Below, in pieces: positions 11,660 to 25,285 of a DNA stretch of 64,000 nt (positions are counted from its first letter, which is position 1; the number at the start of each line of letters is the position of its first letter). The position numbers and the translations under genes are program-made. The stretch comes from Neofusicoccum parvum (lineage: Eukaryota > Ascomycota > Dothideomycetes > Botryosphaeriales > Botryosphaeriaceae). The stretch is taken from the NCBI GenBank assembly GCA_020912385.1, contig CP087221.1, positions 434,001 through 498,000 on the forward strand, given 5' to 3'. Under the pieces are notes generated by a model. It was not told where the DNA came from. It searched no databases and saw only the letters and a list, made by a program, of their open reading frames with translations.

Positions 11660-13766
11660 TTAGCTAAGACTTCATCCCTATTAGACTTACTAGATATCGG
11701 ATTATTGGCACAGTCGCGCACTAGAATCACTGGAATTACTAGAATCACTGGAGACAACGGGATCAACGATAATAGTTAAAGGATAGCAGACTTAAGAGTA
11801 GTAGACTTAAGAGTAGTAGACTTAAGAGTAGTAGACCTAAGAGCCTTAAGAAATAATATAGATACTATAGTAGATAATAGTACGAATGGACTTTATTACT
11901 AACGAAGTTATACAGCTTAAGAAAGAGAAGGAGAACTACCTTAAGATAGGAGGTACTTAAACCCCGTCTACATAGCCCTCTAAAATTATTAAGTAAGGGG
12001 CTAGGAAAGAAAGAGTAAGAATAGCTAGAAATACTTTAGCCTAATATAATAACTAGCAGCATATAAAGACTAATCCTACTAAGAATCTCGGCCCTCTAGC
12101 TGAATATTCAGGTAATAGGGATGAACTAGAGCCTTAGATTACTTAGGCCTAAGTAAAGCTCGTAGTGGACTATACGGAATATACTAAGGCTACTAAGTTT
12201 TTCATACTTTATAACCGACTTAGAGGCGAAGCCGCACGCTAGCTATAGCCCTAGATATAGGCTAGTACTAATATAAGTAATATAACCGTTTAGCGCTTAC
12301 TAGATCAGCTCCGCCTATTATTTAGCGATCCTTATGTGTAAGAAAAGGTCCAGCGCAAGCTATATAAGCTACGCTAAACTAATAAGCCTTTTATAGAATA
12401 CTTCACTAAATTTCGTAAACTAGTACTAGAGGTAGGAGGTACTCACTGGCTAGATAAGATTCTTAAGGCCTACCTAGAAGCAGGGCTTAGTTAAGAGCTC
12501 TAGCGCAGTATGATTAGCCTTAGAAGTATAAGCTAGTCCTTTAAGGACTATTATACTAAGCTAAAACGCGTTAGTAATTAACTAGAAGTATTTAACTTGC
12601 GTAATAGTAGGAAGAGGGCCTAGTAAGGCTAGTAGTAAGGCTAGTAGTGTAGTTAAAATAAGGTTGGCTCGGCAGGGTCTAAGCAACTATTACTAGGGTC
12701 TAAGTAGCTAAAACCAACGACGCCTTAACACGATAATATAGATTAGGAGCCTACTAGACCCGCTAGAGTAGCTTAGGGACGCCGTATTAAATAGGTAGAT
12801 AGTTAGGAAATAAACAAGCGTAAGGAGAAGGGCTATTACTTACGCTATAGCGACTCTATATACTAGGTGGCCTAATGCCCTTAGCTACTACTAAGGAGAT
12901 CTACACACTTTATAAGGCCTACCTAGCAGGAGTATACGGGACTAGAGCTAGAAGACCCGGAGGAGAAAGAAGCTCTAATCTAGCTATTAGAAAATTAAAC
13001 GCTCCTATTAAAAACCGTAGGTAGGAGCTAACAGTAGAGGAAAAATAGGAAGTATAGAATAAATAGTATAAGTAACAACCTAAATTAGAATAGGATTCAC
13101 TTCTCACTTCAGTTATAATTAATAAAGAGACTTTTAGAAAAGCTCTTACTAATACGGGTTATGAATTCTACGCTATAATAAGCTATAAATTCGCTGAACG
13201 CTATAACCTCCCGCGTATTAAAATCTCACTAAGGACACTAGACGGACTAATACTAACTAGGTGGAAGATTAATGAAGTTACCTAGGCTAAAGTCGACATT
13301 AAGGGTTATTATTAAAAGCGTATATTCTTCTATATCGTCCTAAGACTCTCTAGCTATAATCTTATACTAGGAAGCCCCTAGATGGTATAAGAAAAAGTAG
13401 TGCTTAACTAGAGCGAACGAACCATCACCTTTAAGGATACTAGATTAATTATAAAGTAAGACACTAATCTCCCTAAGCCTTAAGGTAAGCTAATTAGAGC
13501 TACTACCTTTTACCACCTTATAAGGCTTAGGAAAAAGAAGGGATATTAGATCTTTATAGCCAGCCTCGCGGATATCAATAAGGCCTTATAGGAGAGGCCC
13601 CCTATAGATTTTTAAAGCTAGCTGCCTAGCTGGGTAGACCCTAAACGGATCAGTCTATTTAATAAGAAAGAGGCGGATAAACTCCTACTATACTAATCTA
13701 GAATTAACTACTAAATTAAACTAGAAAAGGATACCAACGGTAAGACACCTAATACCCTATAGGGAC
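11660..13766 (+). mobile_element. Gypsy E1, 5' internal part: RIPed gag and protease
   Basis: The primer-binding site lies at 11662-11672. The leader holds an imperfect CTGGAATCA-type repeat (about 11720-11755) and 15-bp repeats (about 11785-11840). A gag relic starts near 11888 and ends near 13080, with a zinc-knuckle remnant near 12835-12880. An aspartic protease relic (TNTGYEFYA, DTG-type box) lies near 13137. Numerous RIP stops. Interrupted at 13766 by Gypsy E2 (TSD GGGAC); pol resumes at 25291. Confidence 0.85.
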
Positions 13767-13950
13767 TATTAGGGCTTAACCTTAGGATGATCGCTAAAAG
13801 GTGTATTACGCTATGTATATTAAGCTAAGACTTAAAGAGAAGAAGAAGAAGAAGAAGAATAAAGAAGAGAACTTAAATATAAAGAGGGCTTAGTATTATA
13901 TAACTACTAATAATCCTCTAAGGCTTCTCCTAAGGCTTTAGACTTTAATA
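13767..13950 (-). repeat. 3' LTR of Gypsy E2
   Basis: 184-bp LTR, reverse complement of the E1 LTR type, bounded on the left by TSD GGGAC (13762-13766), which is repeated at 25286-25290 after the other E2 LTR. It is the 3' LTR because E2 reads on the minus strand. Confidence 0.88.
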
Positions 13951-16900
13951 TCACCCCCCCCCCTTCCCCTCTTTCCGTTTTTAGACGGTGTCGGGTTTAA
14001 TTCTTAGTGGGGGTAGATCTTTTTCCATTATAGAGGGGTATACAAGGTGAAAAAGTGAAGGACTTTAATATTAAACGGCTATATAGCGTAGTTAGAAACT
14101 TAGCTGACCGGTAGTATACAACGGTAGTACGTTACGTTAAGGTGGTAATATCTCTTAGTTAATAGGCTATTACAGGCTTGTCGACTGGCTGTTAAATTGA
14201 GGGCCTATCTATTAATAGGAAGAGGGTTCTCCGGTACTAGCGGATTCCGTCTAGTAGTCTGTAATACCTAACTAGGTGACCTAGTACTGTCGTCTCGTAG
14301 TTCACTACTGGTTAATAGGAAGGATTAATATTACCTAGATTAGGCTCGGCTTCGGTCGGGCTAAACCGCTTGTTTTTTTACTTACTACTAGTTCTCGTTT
14401 AGTTGCCTGTTAGTCTAATCTTAGTGCTAGAGTTCCTATAGGGTTCGTTACTGGTTCCTTTATTCTAGGTAGGAGTCCAGCGCTGCTATATCCTTTAGTA
14501 CTAATATAGGTTCCTATATTAGCCGAGCATACCCTTCCTATTTAACTTAATACTATAGCTAGCGTCTTTATTAACCTGGTCTTTTTACTATTCTCTCGCC
14601 TAGGATTGCCTCTACTACCTATTCGTCCTGGCCGTCTACTTAGACTAGTAGGGGTTAATAGTCGTCCTGTACTTAGCTTAGTAGTGGGTCCATTCCTACC
14701 GGCCGGAGGAGGTCTACGTGGAAGATATTATGTACTACTTTAGGAATATCTAGTTTATAGTTATAAGATCTAACTACCTTAATAATAGTGAATTTTACTG
14801 CCTTATTATCGAGTTTCTTACTTGGCCTATCCGTCTTCAGGTTCCGTAGGTGTAGCTAAACCTTATTACCTACTTTATACGTAGGTAAAGGGTTTCTCTA
14901 CCGGTTAGCTTATCTCTCTTATTCCTATTAAGCCTCTACTATAGATATCTACGCCTAGTCTATGACTTCTTTAATCTTAGCTATAATTGCCTCCGCTCTT
15001 GCTACTAGGGAGTCCCTATAGGGGTTATTAGGTTGAATATCCTTAAGCAGTTCTAGTAGCTCGAGGTGGAACCTATAGGAGAGGAAGAAGGGGCTTACCT
15101 AAGTTATTATTAACGTTCTTCTATTAAGGGCTAGCTGAATAACCGGTAACTAGTCCGCCTAGTCTTACTAGTAGTAATCTATAAATAATACGAGTTTCCT
15201 TACTACTTTAGTGTTTATTCTTTCCGTTAATCCATCCGTTTAGGGGTAGTAGGCCGTTGAGATACGTCTCTTAATCTTAAGTAGTTAATAAATACGTTAC
15301 TAAAGAAGACTTATAAATTACGTTCCCCTATTAGATACGATTGCTGCTAGGACACTATGATTCCGGTAGAAGTATCTAATAAACAGCCTTATAATGGTTT
15401 CTATTTCAGTATTTAGGTAGGCCTTAAGGATTACTCCTTTCCCTAGGCGGTCGGTTATTACTATAAGTATTTTATAACCGTAACTAGGTGGTAGTAGTCT
15501 AGTAAAGTTAATAGAGATCTCTCTCTATTAGCGGCTTAGTACTAGTAATAGCTTAAGTAATCCTTACTTCCTATCTCTCTAGACCTTTATCCTTCTATAG
15601 ATATTACAGTTCCTACAGAATCTTCGGACATCGTTAATAAATCCTAGCCAGAAGAAGTGCCTTGCCACGAGAGAAACTGTTTAGATACGTCTAGGATATA
15701 TTAAGAGGGGGGAGTTATATATCTCCTAAATGATTCTTATTCGCAGTGGTTTAGAATCCGGTACCTATTTCCTACCCCTAAAGAGGAGGCTCCCTTAGTC
15801 ATCTAGTAAGTACTTAGTGATTAAGACCTTGAACTTTATAGTAAACTCTAGTAGGAATATTCTTTTCCCTTACTATACTACTTCTCGGAGTTACCTTAAT
15901 ACTTAGTCCTACTAGAGTGTCTCTTACTATTAATCCTCTAGGGAAGGAGGTTCTCGTGCTTATTATCCTAGTCGTGCTTATTAAGGTTTAACTACTATAG
16001 CTTCTTTAGATAGAAGTGAATCTTTATTATTCTATTCTTATTCTTCAGGGTCCTCTGGTGATCCAGTGTTAAGGACTAATCCGTGGGGTATTAACTAAAG
16101 TAATTAAGCCGTTCTTTACTTAAGTCTTTCATCTATATCCGTTATAGGTAAGTCTTAGTCCCTTCTTATTAATATATCTGCTAATCTATTAGTTTTCCCT
16201 AGGGTATATTTAATAATAAAGGAGAAGCGGCTAAGCTCTCTCTACTATTAAATCTACCTTTTAGAAAGCCTTCTTATTGTAGTAAAGTATTCCAGGTTCT
16301 TATAATCAGTAAGAATCTTAAACTAATAAAGTCCTTTTAGTTCGATATCCTACTAGCGTAAATACTTAACCACCGTAAGTAGTTCCTTATTATAGATCGG
16401 ATAGTTATATTCTGCTAGGAGGTTCTTTTTCGAAAAGAATGCTACGAGGCGTAGGAAACCGTTATTATCGAATTATTAGAGTACTCCTCCTGTATAGTAA
16501 CTAGATAAGTCTATTGCGAGGATCGTTTCTCGCTCTAGGTTGAACTATATAAGGACTAGAGCGGTAATAAAGGCCTTCTTAAGCTTCTTAAACGCGGCGT
16601 TGGTTTCCTAGTTCTATTAAAAAACCGTATTCTTTCTTATAAGGGAGACGAGGGGAGATACTAGGTTTAAAAAACTCTTAATAAACCGTCGGTAAAAATT
16701 AGTAAAACTAAGAAATCTAAGGACTCCTTTAGCTGTAGTAGGTGCTTTCTATTCCTAAATTGCCTTGATCTTCTCTAGGTCTATACGGATGCCTTACCTA
16801 GCCTTAATGATATACCTAAGATACTTAGTAGACTGGACCTTAAATTCGTATTTCTTTAGGTTAAGTTATAGACCTACAGCGTCTAGTTTCTCTAGTACCT

Positions 16901-17918
16901 TATTTACCTTCTCACGGTGCTCCCGGCGGGATCCATCCGTAAAGATAAGGATATCGTCAACGTAAGCTAAGACGAAGTCATCTAGAAAGTCCTTTAGGGT
17001 CTAGTTAATATACCGTTAAAAGGTACTTGGAGTATTTACCAATCTAAATAGAGTAACTAACCACTTAAAGAGTCTAAAGCGGGTTTAAAATACTATTAAC
17101 TATTCACTTCCTTCCGCGATTCGTATCCGGTAAAAGGTAGTACTTACGTCGAGCTTTATAAACCACTTAGCCTTACTAATTCAATTAAGTATTTCCTAGA
17201 TTAGTAGTAGGGGGTAGCGGTCCTTTCTTATAATCCGATTAAGAGCCCGGTAGTTATAGTAGAAATAAAGGCCTCCTCTAGGTTTCTTTACGAAGAGGAT
17301 AGGTGCTGCTACTAGCGAGTTACTTACACGAATAAAGCCTTTATCTAGTAGCTCGTTAAGAGTCTTCCTTAGTACAAGAAGCTTATCACGAGATATATTA
17401 TATAAAGGTCCCTATAGGGTATTAGGTGTCTTACCGTTAGTATCCTTTTCCAGTTCAATTTGGTGGTTAATTCTAGGTCAATACGGTAGGAGTTTATCCG
17501 CCTCTTTCTTATTAAATAGACTGATCCGTTTAGGGTCTACCTAGCTAGATAGCTGGCTTTAAAAATCTATAGGGGGCCTCTCCTATAAGGCCTTATTAAT
17601 ATCCGCGAGGCTGGCTGTAAAGATCTAATATCCCTTCTTTTTCCCAAGCCTTATAAGGTGGTAAAAGGTAGTAGCTCTAATTAGCTTACCTTAAGGCTTA
17701 GGGAGATTAGTATCTTACTTTATAATTAATCTAGTATCCTTAAAGGTGATGGTTTATTCGCTTTAGTTAAGTACTGCTTTTTCTTATACTATCTAGGGGC
17801 TCCCTAGCATAAGATTACAGCTAGAGAGTCTTAGGACGATATAGAAGAATATACGCTTTTAATAATAACCCCTAATATCGACTTCAGCCTAGGCAACTTC
17901 ATTAATCTTCCACCTAGT
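13951..17918 (-). mobile_element. Gypsy E2, pol part (RIPed)
   Basis: Read on the minus strand this holds, left to right, a long 3' UTR with a purine tract next to the LTR, a chromodomain relic (about 14560-14760), integrase (about 15000-15700), RNase H (about 16200-16550), and reverse transcriptase with the YVDDIL box around 16945-16970. Stops are frequent. E2 is interrupted at 17918 by E3 (TSD TAGT) and resumes at 23502. Confidence 0.85.
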
Positions 17919-18096
17919 TATTAGAGTCTAGAGCCTCGGGAGAAGCCTTAGAGGATCATTAGCGGATTACGTAATAACAAGCCTTTATTATATTTAAGTT
18001 ATTCTCTTCTTCTTCTTCTTCTTCTCTTTAAGTCTTAGCTTAACGTACATAGCGTAATAAACCTTTTAGCGATCATTCTAAGGTTGAGCCCTAATA
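17919..18096 (+). repeat. 5' LTR of Gypsy E3
   Basis: 178-bp LTR of the same family (TATTAGAGTC...CCCTAATA) with the (CTT)n tract. It is followed after 2 nt by the self-complementary primer site at 18099-18109. TSD TAGT at 17915-17918 and 23502-23505. Confidence 0.88.
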
Positions 18097-21000
18097 ATAG
18101 CTAAGACTTTAAACCTATTAGACTTACTAGATATCGGATTATTAGTATAGTCGCGCACTGGAATCACTGGAATCACTAGAACTACTGGAATTACTAGAAC
18201 TACTGGAATCACTAGAGACAACGGGATCAACGATAATAGTTAATAAATAGTAAATATAAGAGTAGTAGGCTTAAGAGCCTTAAGGAATAATATAGATACT
18301 GTAATAGATAATAATAAGGATAGATACCCTTACTAACGAGCTTATATAGCTGAAGAAGGACAAGCAAGATTCTCTCTAGATAGGCGATACCTAAACCCCT
18401 TCTATATAACCTCTTAAGGAGGCTGGAAAAGAAGCGGCTAGGAAAGAAAAGACTAGAGTAGTTAGAGACACTTTAGGCCTACGAACCCCTAAGTCAGGAC
18501 TTACTAGCCACTATATTAAGACAGGCCCTACTAAGAACCTCGGCCCTCTAGCCGAGTACTTAGGCAATAGAGATAAGTTAGAGCCTTAGATTATCCAAGC
18601 TTAAGTAAAGCTTACAGTAGACTACGCAACCTATACTAAAGCTACGAAGTTTTTCATACTCTATAACTAGCTAAGAGGTGAAGTAGCGCGTTAGTTACAG
18701 CCCTAGGTGTAAGCTACTACTAATATAAGTAGTATAACTACTTAGTACCTACTAGACCAACTACGCCTATCATTTAGCGACCCCCACGTGCAAGAAAAGG
18801 CCTAGCATAAGCTGTATAAGCTGCGCCAAACCAACAAGCCTTTTATAGAATACTTCACTAAGTTTCATAAACTAGTACTGGAGGTAGGAGGTACCCACTG
18901 GCCAGACAAGATTCTAAAAACCTACTTAGAAGCAGGACTTAGTCAAGAGCTTTAATACAGCATAATTAGCCTTAGAAGCATGAGCCAGTCCTTTAAGGAC
19001 TACTATACTAAGCTAAAACGCGTTAGTAATTAACTAGAGGTATTCAACCTACGTAATAATAGTAAGAAAGCCCAGCGGGACTAGTAGTAAGGCTGGTAGC
19101 GTGGTTAGAATAAGGTTGGCTCGGTAGGGTCTACTAGCAGGCAGCTAGGGTCCAAGCAGCTAAAACTAACGACGCCCTAATACGATAACATAAACTAGGA
19201 ACCTACTAGGCTAGCTAAGGCAGCCTAAGGGCGCCGTATTAAGTGGGTGAATAATTAAGAGATATAGAAACGAAAGGAGGAACGCTATTACCTACGCTAT
19301 AGCGACTTAACGCATCTAATTACCTAATACCCCTAGCTACTATTAAGGAGACCCGTACGCTTTACAAAGCCTACTTAGTAGGAGGGACACGTAGGACCGC
19401 AACTAGAAGATATAGAGGATAATAAGACCTCCTCCTAGTAGTTAGAAAACTAAAAGCTCCTGTTAGAAATCGTAGGTAGAAGCTAATAGTAGAGGAAAAG
19501 TAGGAAGTATAGGATAAATAGCGTAAATAGTAACCTAAATTAGAACAGGATTCACTTCTCACTTCAGTTATAATTAATAAAGAGACTTTTAGAAAAGCTC
19601 TTACTGATACTAGTTATGAATTCTACACTGTAATAAGCTATAAATTCGCTGAACGCTATAACCTCCCGCGTATTAAAATCTTACCAAGGACACTAGATGG
19701 ACTAATACTAACTAGGTGGAAGATCAATGAAGTTGCCTAGGCTGAAGTCGATATTAGAGGTCACTACTAAAAGCGAATATTCTTCTATATTGTTTTAAAA
19801 CTCTCTAGATGTAATCTTATACTTAGGAGCCCCTAGATAGTACGAGAAAAAGTAGTACTTAACTAAAGCGAATAGACTATCACCTTTAAGGAGACCGGAT
19901 TAACTATTAAGTAAGACTCTAACCTCCCTAAGCCTTAAGATAAGCTAATTAGAGCCGCTGCCTTTTACTACCTTCTAAAGCATAGAAGGAAGAAGAGATA
20001 CTAGGTTTTTACAGCTAGCCTCGCGGATATTAATAAGGCCTTATAAGAGAACCCCTCTACGGACATCCTAACTCAGTTACTAAGCTAGGTAGACCCAAGA
20101 CGGACGAGCCTCTTCGATAAGAAAGAAGCAGATAAACTTCTACTACATTAACCTAGAATTAACCATTAAATTAAACTCGAAAAGGACACCAACGGTAAGA
20201 CACCTAACGCTCTATAGGGACCTTTATATAATATATCTCGTAACGAGCTTCTTATACTAAGGAAGACTCTTAATAAGCTACTTAATAAAGGCTTCATCTA
20301 TATAAGTAACTCACCTACCGCGGCACCGGTCTTATTCGTTAAGAAACTAGGAGGTGGCCTACACTTCTACTATAACTACTAGGCCCTCAATCGACTTATA
20401 AGGAAGGACCGCTATCTATTACTATTAATCCAAGAGACTCTCAATAGGATAAGCAAGGTAAAATAGTTTACTAAGCTCGATATAGCTGCAGCCTTCTACA
20501 AGATACGAATTATAGAAGGTAGCGAATAGCTTATAGTATTCTAGACACGCTTTAGGCTCTTTAAATAGCTAGTAACACCGTTTAGACTAGTAAACGCGCC
20601 GAGTACCTTTTAATAGTATATTAACTAGACCCTAAGGGACTTCCTAGATGACTTTATCTTAGTATACGTTGACGACATCCTAATCTTCATAGATGGATCC
20701 CGCTAGGAGTATCGCGAGAAGGTGAATAAGGTACTAGGGAAGCTGGACGCTGTAGGCCTATAACTTAACCTAAAGAAATACGAATTTAAAGTCCAGTCTA
20801 CTAAGTATCTTAGGTATATTATTAAGGCTGGACAAGGCATCCGCATGGATCTAGAGAAGGTTAGAGTAATTTAAGAATAGAAAGTACTAATAACTGCAAA
20901 GGGGGTACTTAGATTCCTCGGCTTTACTAACTTTTACCGAAGGTTTATTAAGGGGTTTTTAAACTTAGTATCTCCCCTAGTCTCTCTTATAAGAAAGAAC

Positions 21001-23326
21001 ACGGTTTTCTAATAGAACTAGGAAACTAACGCCGCGTTTAAGAAGCTAAAGAAGGCCTTTATTACCGCTCTAGTCCTTATATAGTTCAATCTAGAGCGAG
21101 AAACGATCCTTATAACGGACTTATCTAGTTACTATACAGGAGGAGTACTCTAATAATTTGATAATAACGGTTTCCTACGCCCCGTAGTATTCTTTTCGAA
21201 GAAGAACCTCCCAGTAGAATATAACTACCCGATCTATAATAAGGAACTACTTGCAGTGGTTAAATACCTACGCTAGTAGGATGCTAAACTAAAAGGACTT
21301 TATTAGTTTAAGATCCTCACTAATCATAAGAACCTAGAATACTTTACCACAGTAAGAAGGCTTTCTAAAAGGCAGATTCGATAGTAGAGAGAGCTTAGCC
21401 GCTTCTCCTTTATTATTAAATATACCCCAGGAAAAACCAATGGATTGGTAGACGTATTAACGAGAAGGAACTAAGACTTGCCTATAATAGATATAGATGA
21501 GAGACTTAAATAAAGAACGGCTTAATTACTTTAGTTAATACCCTACGGATTAGTCCTTAATACTGGATCACCAGAGGACCCTAAAGAATAAGAATAGAGC
21601 AATAAAGATTCACTTCTATCTAAAGAAGCTATAGCAGTTAAACCTCGATAAGCACGACTAGGATAACAAGCACGAGAACCTCCTTTCCTAGAGGATTAAT
21701 AGTAAAAGGCACTCTAGTAGGACTAAGTATTAAGGCAACTCCGAGAAGTAGTATAGTAAGAGGAAAGAATATTCCCACTAGAGTTTACTATAAAGTTCAA
21801 GGTCTTAATCACTAAGTACTTACTAGATGACTAAGGGAGCCTCCTCTTTAGGGGTAGGAAATAGGTACCGGATTCTAAGCTACTACGAATAAGAATTATT
21901 TAGGAGATGTATAACTCCCCCCTTATAGCGTATTCTAGACGTATCTAAACAGTCTCTCTCGTAGCAAGGCATTTCTTCTAGCTAGGATTCGTTAATGATG
22001 TCCGGAGGTTCTACCGGAACTGTAATATCTATAGAAGGACTAAGGTCTAGAGGGATAGGAAGTAAGGGCTACTTAAGCCGTTACTAGTACTAAGCCGCTA
22101 ATAGAGAGAGATCTCTATTAACTTTACTAGGCCCTTACTATTAAGTAATAGGTGTAAAATGCTTATAGTAATCACTAATCGGCTAGGGAAAGGAGTAATT
22201 CTTAAAGCCTACCTAAATACTGAAACGGAAACCATTATAAGACTATTTATTAGATGCTTCTACCGGAATTATAGTATCCCAGCAGTAATCGTATCTAATA
22301 GGGGAACGTAATTTATAAGCCTTCTTTAGCAACGTATTTATTAACTACTTAAGATTAAGAGACGTATCTTAACAACCTACTACTCCTAAACGGATAGATC
22401 AACGGAAAGAATAAACACTAAAGTAGTAAGGAAACTCGTACTATTTATAGATCACTACTAGTAAGACTAGACGGACTAGTTACCGGTTATTCAGCTAGCT
22501 CTTAATAGAAGAATATTAATAATAACCTAGGTAAGCCTCTTCTTCCTCTCCCATAGGTTCCACCTCGAGCCACTAGAACTACTTAAAGATATTCAACCCA
22601 ATAATCTCCATAGGGACTCCCTAGTAGCAAGAGCGGAGGCAATTGTATCTAAGATTAAAGAAGTCACAGACTAGGCGTAGATATCGATAGCAGAGGCTTA
22701 ATAGGAACAAGAGAAGCAAGCTAACCGGTAAAGAAATCCTTTACCAGCGTATAAAGCAGGCGATAAGGTTTAGCTATACCTATAGAACCTAAAAACGGAT
22801 AGGCCAAGTAAGAAGCTCGATGATAAGGCAGTAAAATTCACTATTATCGAGGTAGTTAGATCCCACAACTATAAATTAGATATTCCTAGAGCAGTTTATA
22901 ATGTCTTCCATATTAACCTCTTTCGGCCGGCGGGGACAGACCCGTTACCCAGCTAGATATAGGACGATTATCAACCCCTACTAGTTTAAGTAGATGGTCA
23001 AGACGAATGGATAGTAGAGGCTATTCTAGGTGAACGAATAGTAAGAAAACCAGGATAAAGGAGGCGCCAACTACAGTATTAAGTTAAATAGGAAGGGTAT
23101 ATAAGGCTAATATAGGAACCAGCGTCAGCACTATAGGATATAGCAGTACTAGACGTATACCTATAATAAGGGAATAGAGAAAACCAGGCGGAGACTACCC
23201 GTAGTTAAAAGAACAAGCAGGTAGGCAGGGTAGGTAAGGTAGGCGAATAGGGAAATAAAAGTAATAGTCCCCACCTAGATTTTAACCCGCAACCTCTCGG
23301 AGAGGGAAGGAGGGAAGGGGAAATAA
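18097..23326 (+). mobile_element. Gypsy E3, complete internal region (RIPed chromovirus)
   Basis: This is the only uninterrupted copy of the RIPed Gypsy family. In order: primer site and 9-bp leader repeats (18160-18220), gag (about 18310-19500), protease (about 19590-19750), RT with an intact YVDDILIF box at about 20663-20690, RNase H (about 21100-21480), integrase (about 21850-22600) and a C-terminal chromodomain relic (about 22990-23150). A purine-rich tract precedes the 3' LTR. Stops occur throughout, so nothing is translated at length. Its 3' UTR is about 500 nt shorter than those of E1 and E2. Confidence 0.87.
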
Positions 23327-23501
23327 TATTAGAGTCTAGAGCCTTAGAAGAAGCCTTAGAGGATTATTAGCGGATTACGTAATAACAAGCCTTTATTATA
23401 TTTAAGTCGTTCTCTTCTTCTTCTTCTTCTCTTTAAGTCTTAGCTTAATGTATATAGCGTAATAAACCTTTCAGCGATCATCCTAAGGTTAAGCCCTAAT
23501 A
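23327..23501 (+). repeat. 3' LTR of Gypsy E3
   Basis: 175-bp LTR matching 17919-18096 with scattered RIP-type differences and a shorter (CTT)n tract. Followed by TSD TAGT (23502-23505). Confidence 0.88.
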
Positions 23502-25101
23502 TAGTTAGTATTAGTCCGTCCAGTATCCTTAGTGAGATTTTAATACGCGGGAGGTTATAGCGTTCAGTGAATTTATAGCTTATTATAGTATAGAATTTAT
23601 AACCTATATTAGTAAGAGCTTTTCTAAAAGTCTCTTTATTAATTATAACTAAAGTAAGAAGTGAATCCTATTCTAATTTAGATTGTTACTTATACTATTT
23701 ATTCTATACTTCCTACTTTTCCTCTACTATTAGCTCCTACCTACGGTTTTTAATAGGAGCGTTTAGTTTTCCGATAGCTAGATTAGAGCTTCTTTCTCCT
23801 CCGGGTCTTCTAGCTCTAGTCCCGTATACTCCTACTAGGTAGGCCTTGCAAAGTGTGTAGGTCTCCTTAGTAGTAGCTAAGAGTATTAGGCTACCCGGTG
23901 TGTAGAGTCGCTATAGCGTAAGTAATAGCCCTCCTCCTTACGCTTATTTATTTCCTAATCATCTACCTATTTAATACGGCGTCCCTAAGCCGCTCTAGCG
24001 GGTCTAGTAGGCTCCTAATCTATGTTATCGTGTTAAGGCGTCGTTGGTTTTAGCTGTTTAGACCCTAGTAATAGTTGCTTAGACCCTACCGAGCTAACCT
24101 TATTTTAACCGCACTACTAGCCTTACTACTAGCCTTGCTGGGCCCTCTTCCTACTATTACGTAAGTTAAATGCTTCTAGTTAATCACTAACGTGTTTTAG
24201 CTTAGTATAGTAGTCCTTAAAGGACTGGCTTATGCTTCTAAGGCTAATTATACTACGCTAGAGCTCTTGACTGAGCCCTGCTTCTAGGTAGGCCTTAAGG
24301 ATCTTATCTAGCTAGTGAGTACCTCCTGCCTCTAGTACTAGTTTACGAAATTTAGTAAAGTATTCTATAAAAGGCTTATTAGTTTAGCGCAGCTTATATA
24401 GCTTACGCTAGGCCTTTTCTTGTATATGAGGATCGCTAAATAATAGGCGGAGCTGATCTAGTAAGCGCTAGGCGGTTATATTACTTATATTAGTACTAGC
24501 CTATACCTAGGGCTGTAGCTAGCGTGCGGCTTCGCCTCTAAGTCGGTTGTAAAGCATGAAAAACTTAGTAGCTTTAGTATATTCCACGTAGTCCACTGCG
24601 AGCTTTGCTTAGGCCTGAGTAATCTAAGGCTCTAGTTCGTCCCTATTGCCTAAATATTCAGCTAGAGGGCCGAGATTCTTAGTGGGATTGGTCTTTATAT
24701 ACTGCTAGTTATTATATTAGGCTGAAGTATTTCCGGTTGTCCTTACTCCTTCTTTTCTAGCCCCTTGCTTAACAATTTTAGAGGGCTATATAGACGGGGT
24801 TTAAGCGCTTTCTATCTTAAGGTGGTTCTCCTTCTCTTTCTTAAGCTATATGACTTCGTTAGTAATAAAGTCTATTCGTACTATTATCTACTATAGTATC
24901 TATATTATTTCTTAAGGCTCTTAGGTCTACTGTTCTTAAGTCTACTACTCCTAAGTCTACTGCTCTTAAGTCTACTATTCTTTAACTATTATCGTTGATC
25001 CCGTTGTCTCTAGTAATTCTAGTGATTCTAGTAATTCTAGTGCGCGACTATGCTAATAATCCGATGTCTAGTGAGTCTAATAGGGATAAAGTCTTAGCTA
25101 A
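23502..25101 (-). mobile_element. Gypsy E2, gag/protease part (RIPed)
   Basis: Minus-strand continuation of E2: protease relic next to the E3 insertion (about 23510-23650), gag (about 23700-24890), leader with 15-bp repeats (about 24905-24980), and the primer site at 25089-25099 adjoining the 5' LTR. Joining 17914 to 23502 restores the E2 sequence as read in E1 at 13235-13300. Confidence 0.85.
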
Positions 25102-25285
25102 TATTAGGGCTTAACCTTAGGATAATCGCTGAAAGGTGTATTACGCTATATACGTTAAGCTAAGACTTAAAGAGAAGAAGAAGAAGAAGAATAATAAAGA
25201 AGAGAACTTAAATATAAAGAGGGCTTAGTATTACGTAACTACCGATAATCCTCTAAGGCTTCTCCTAAGGCTTTAGACTCTAATA
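25102..25285 (-). repeat. 5' LTR of Gypsy E2
   Basis: 184-bp LTR pairing with 13767-13950. TSD GGGAC follows at 25286-25290. Confidence 0.88.
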
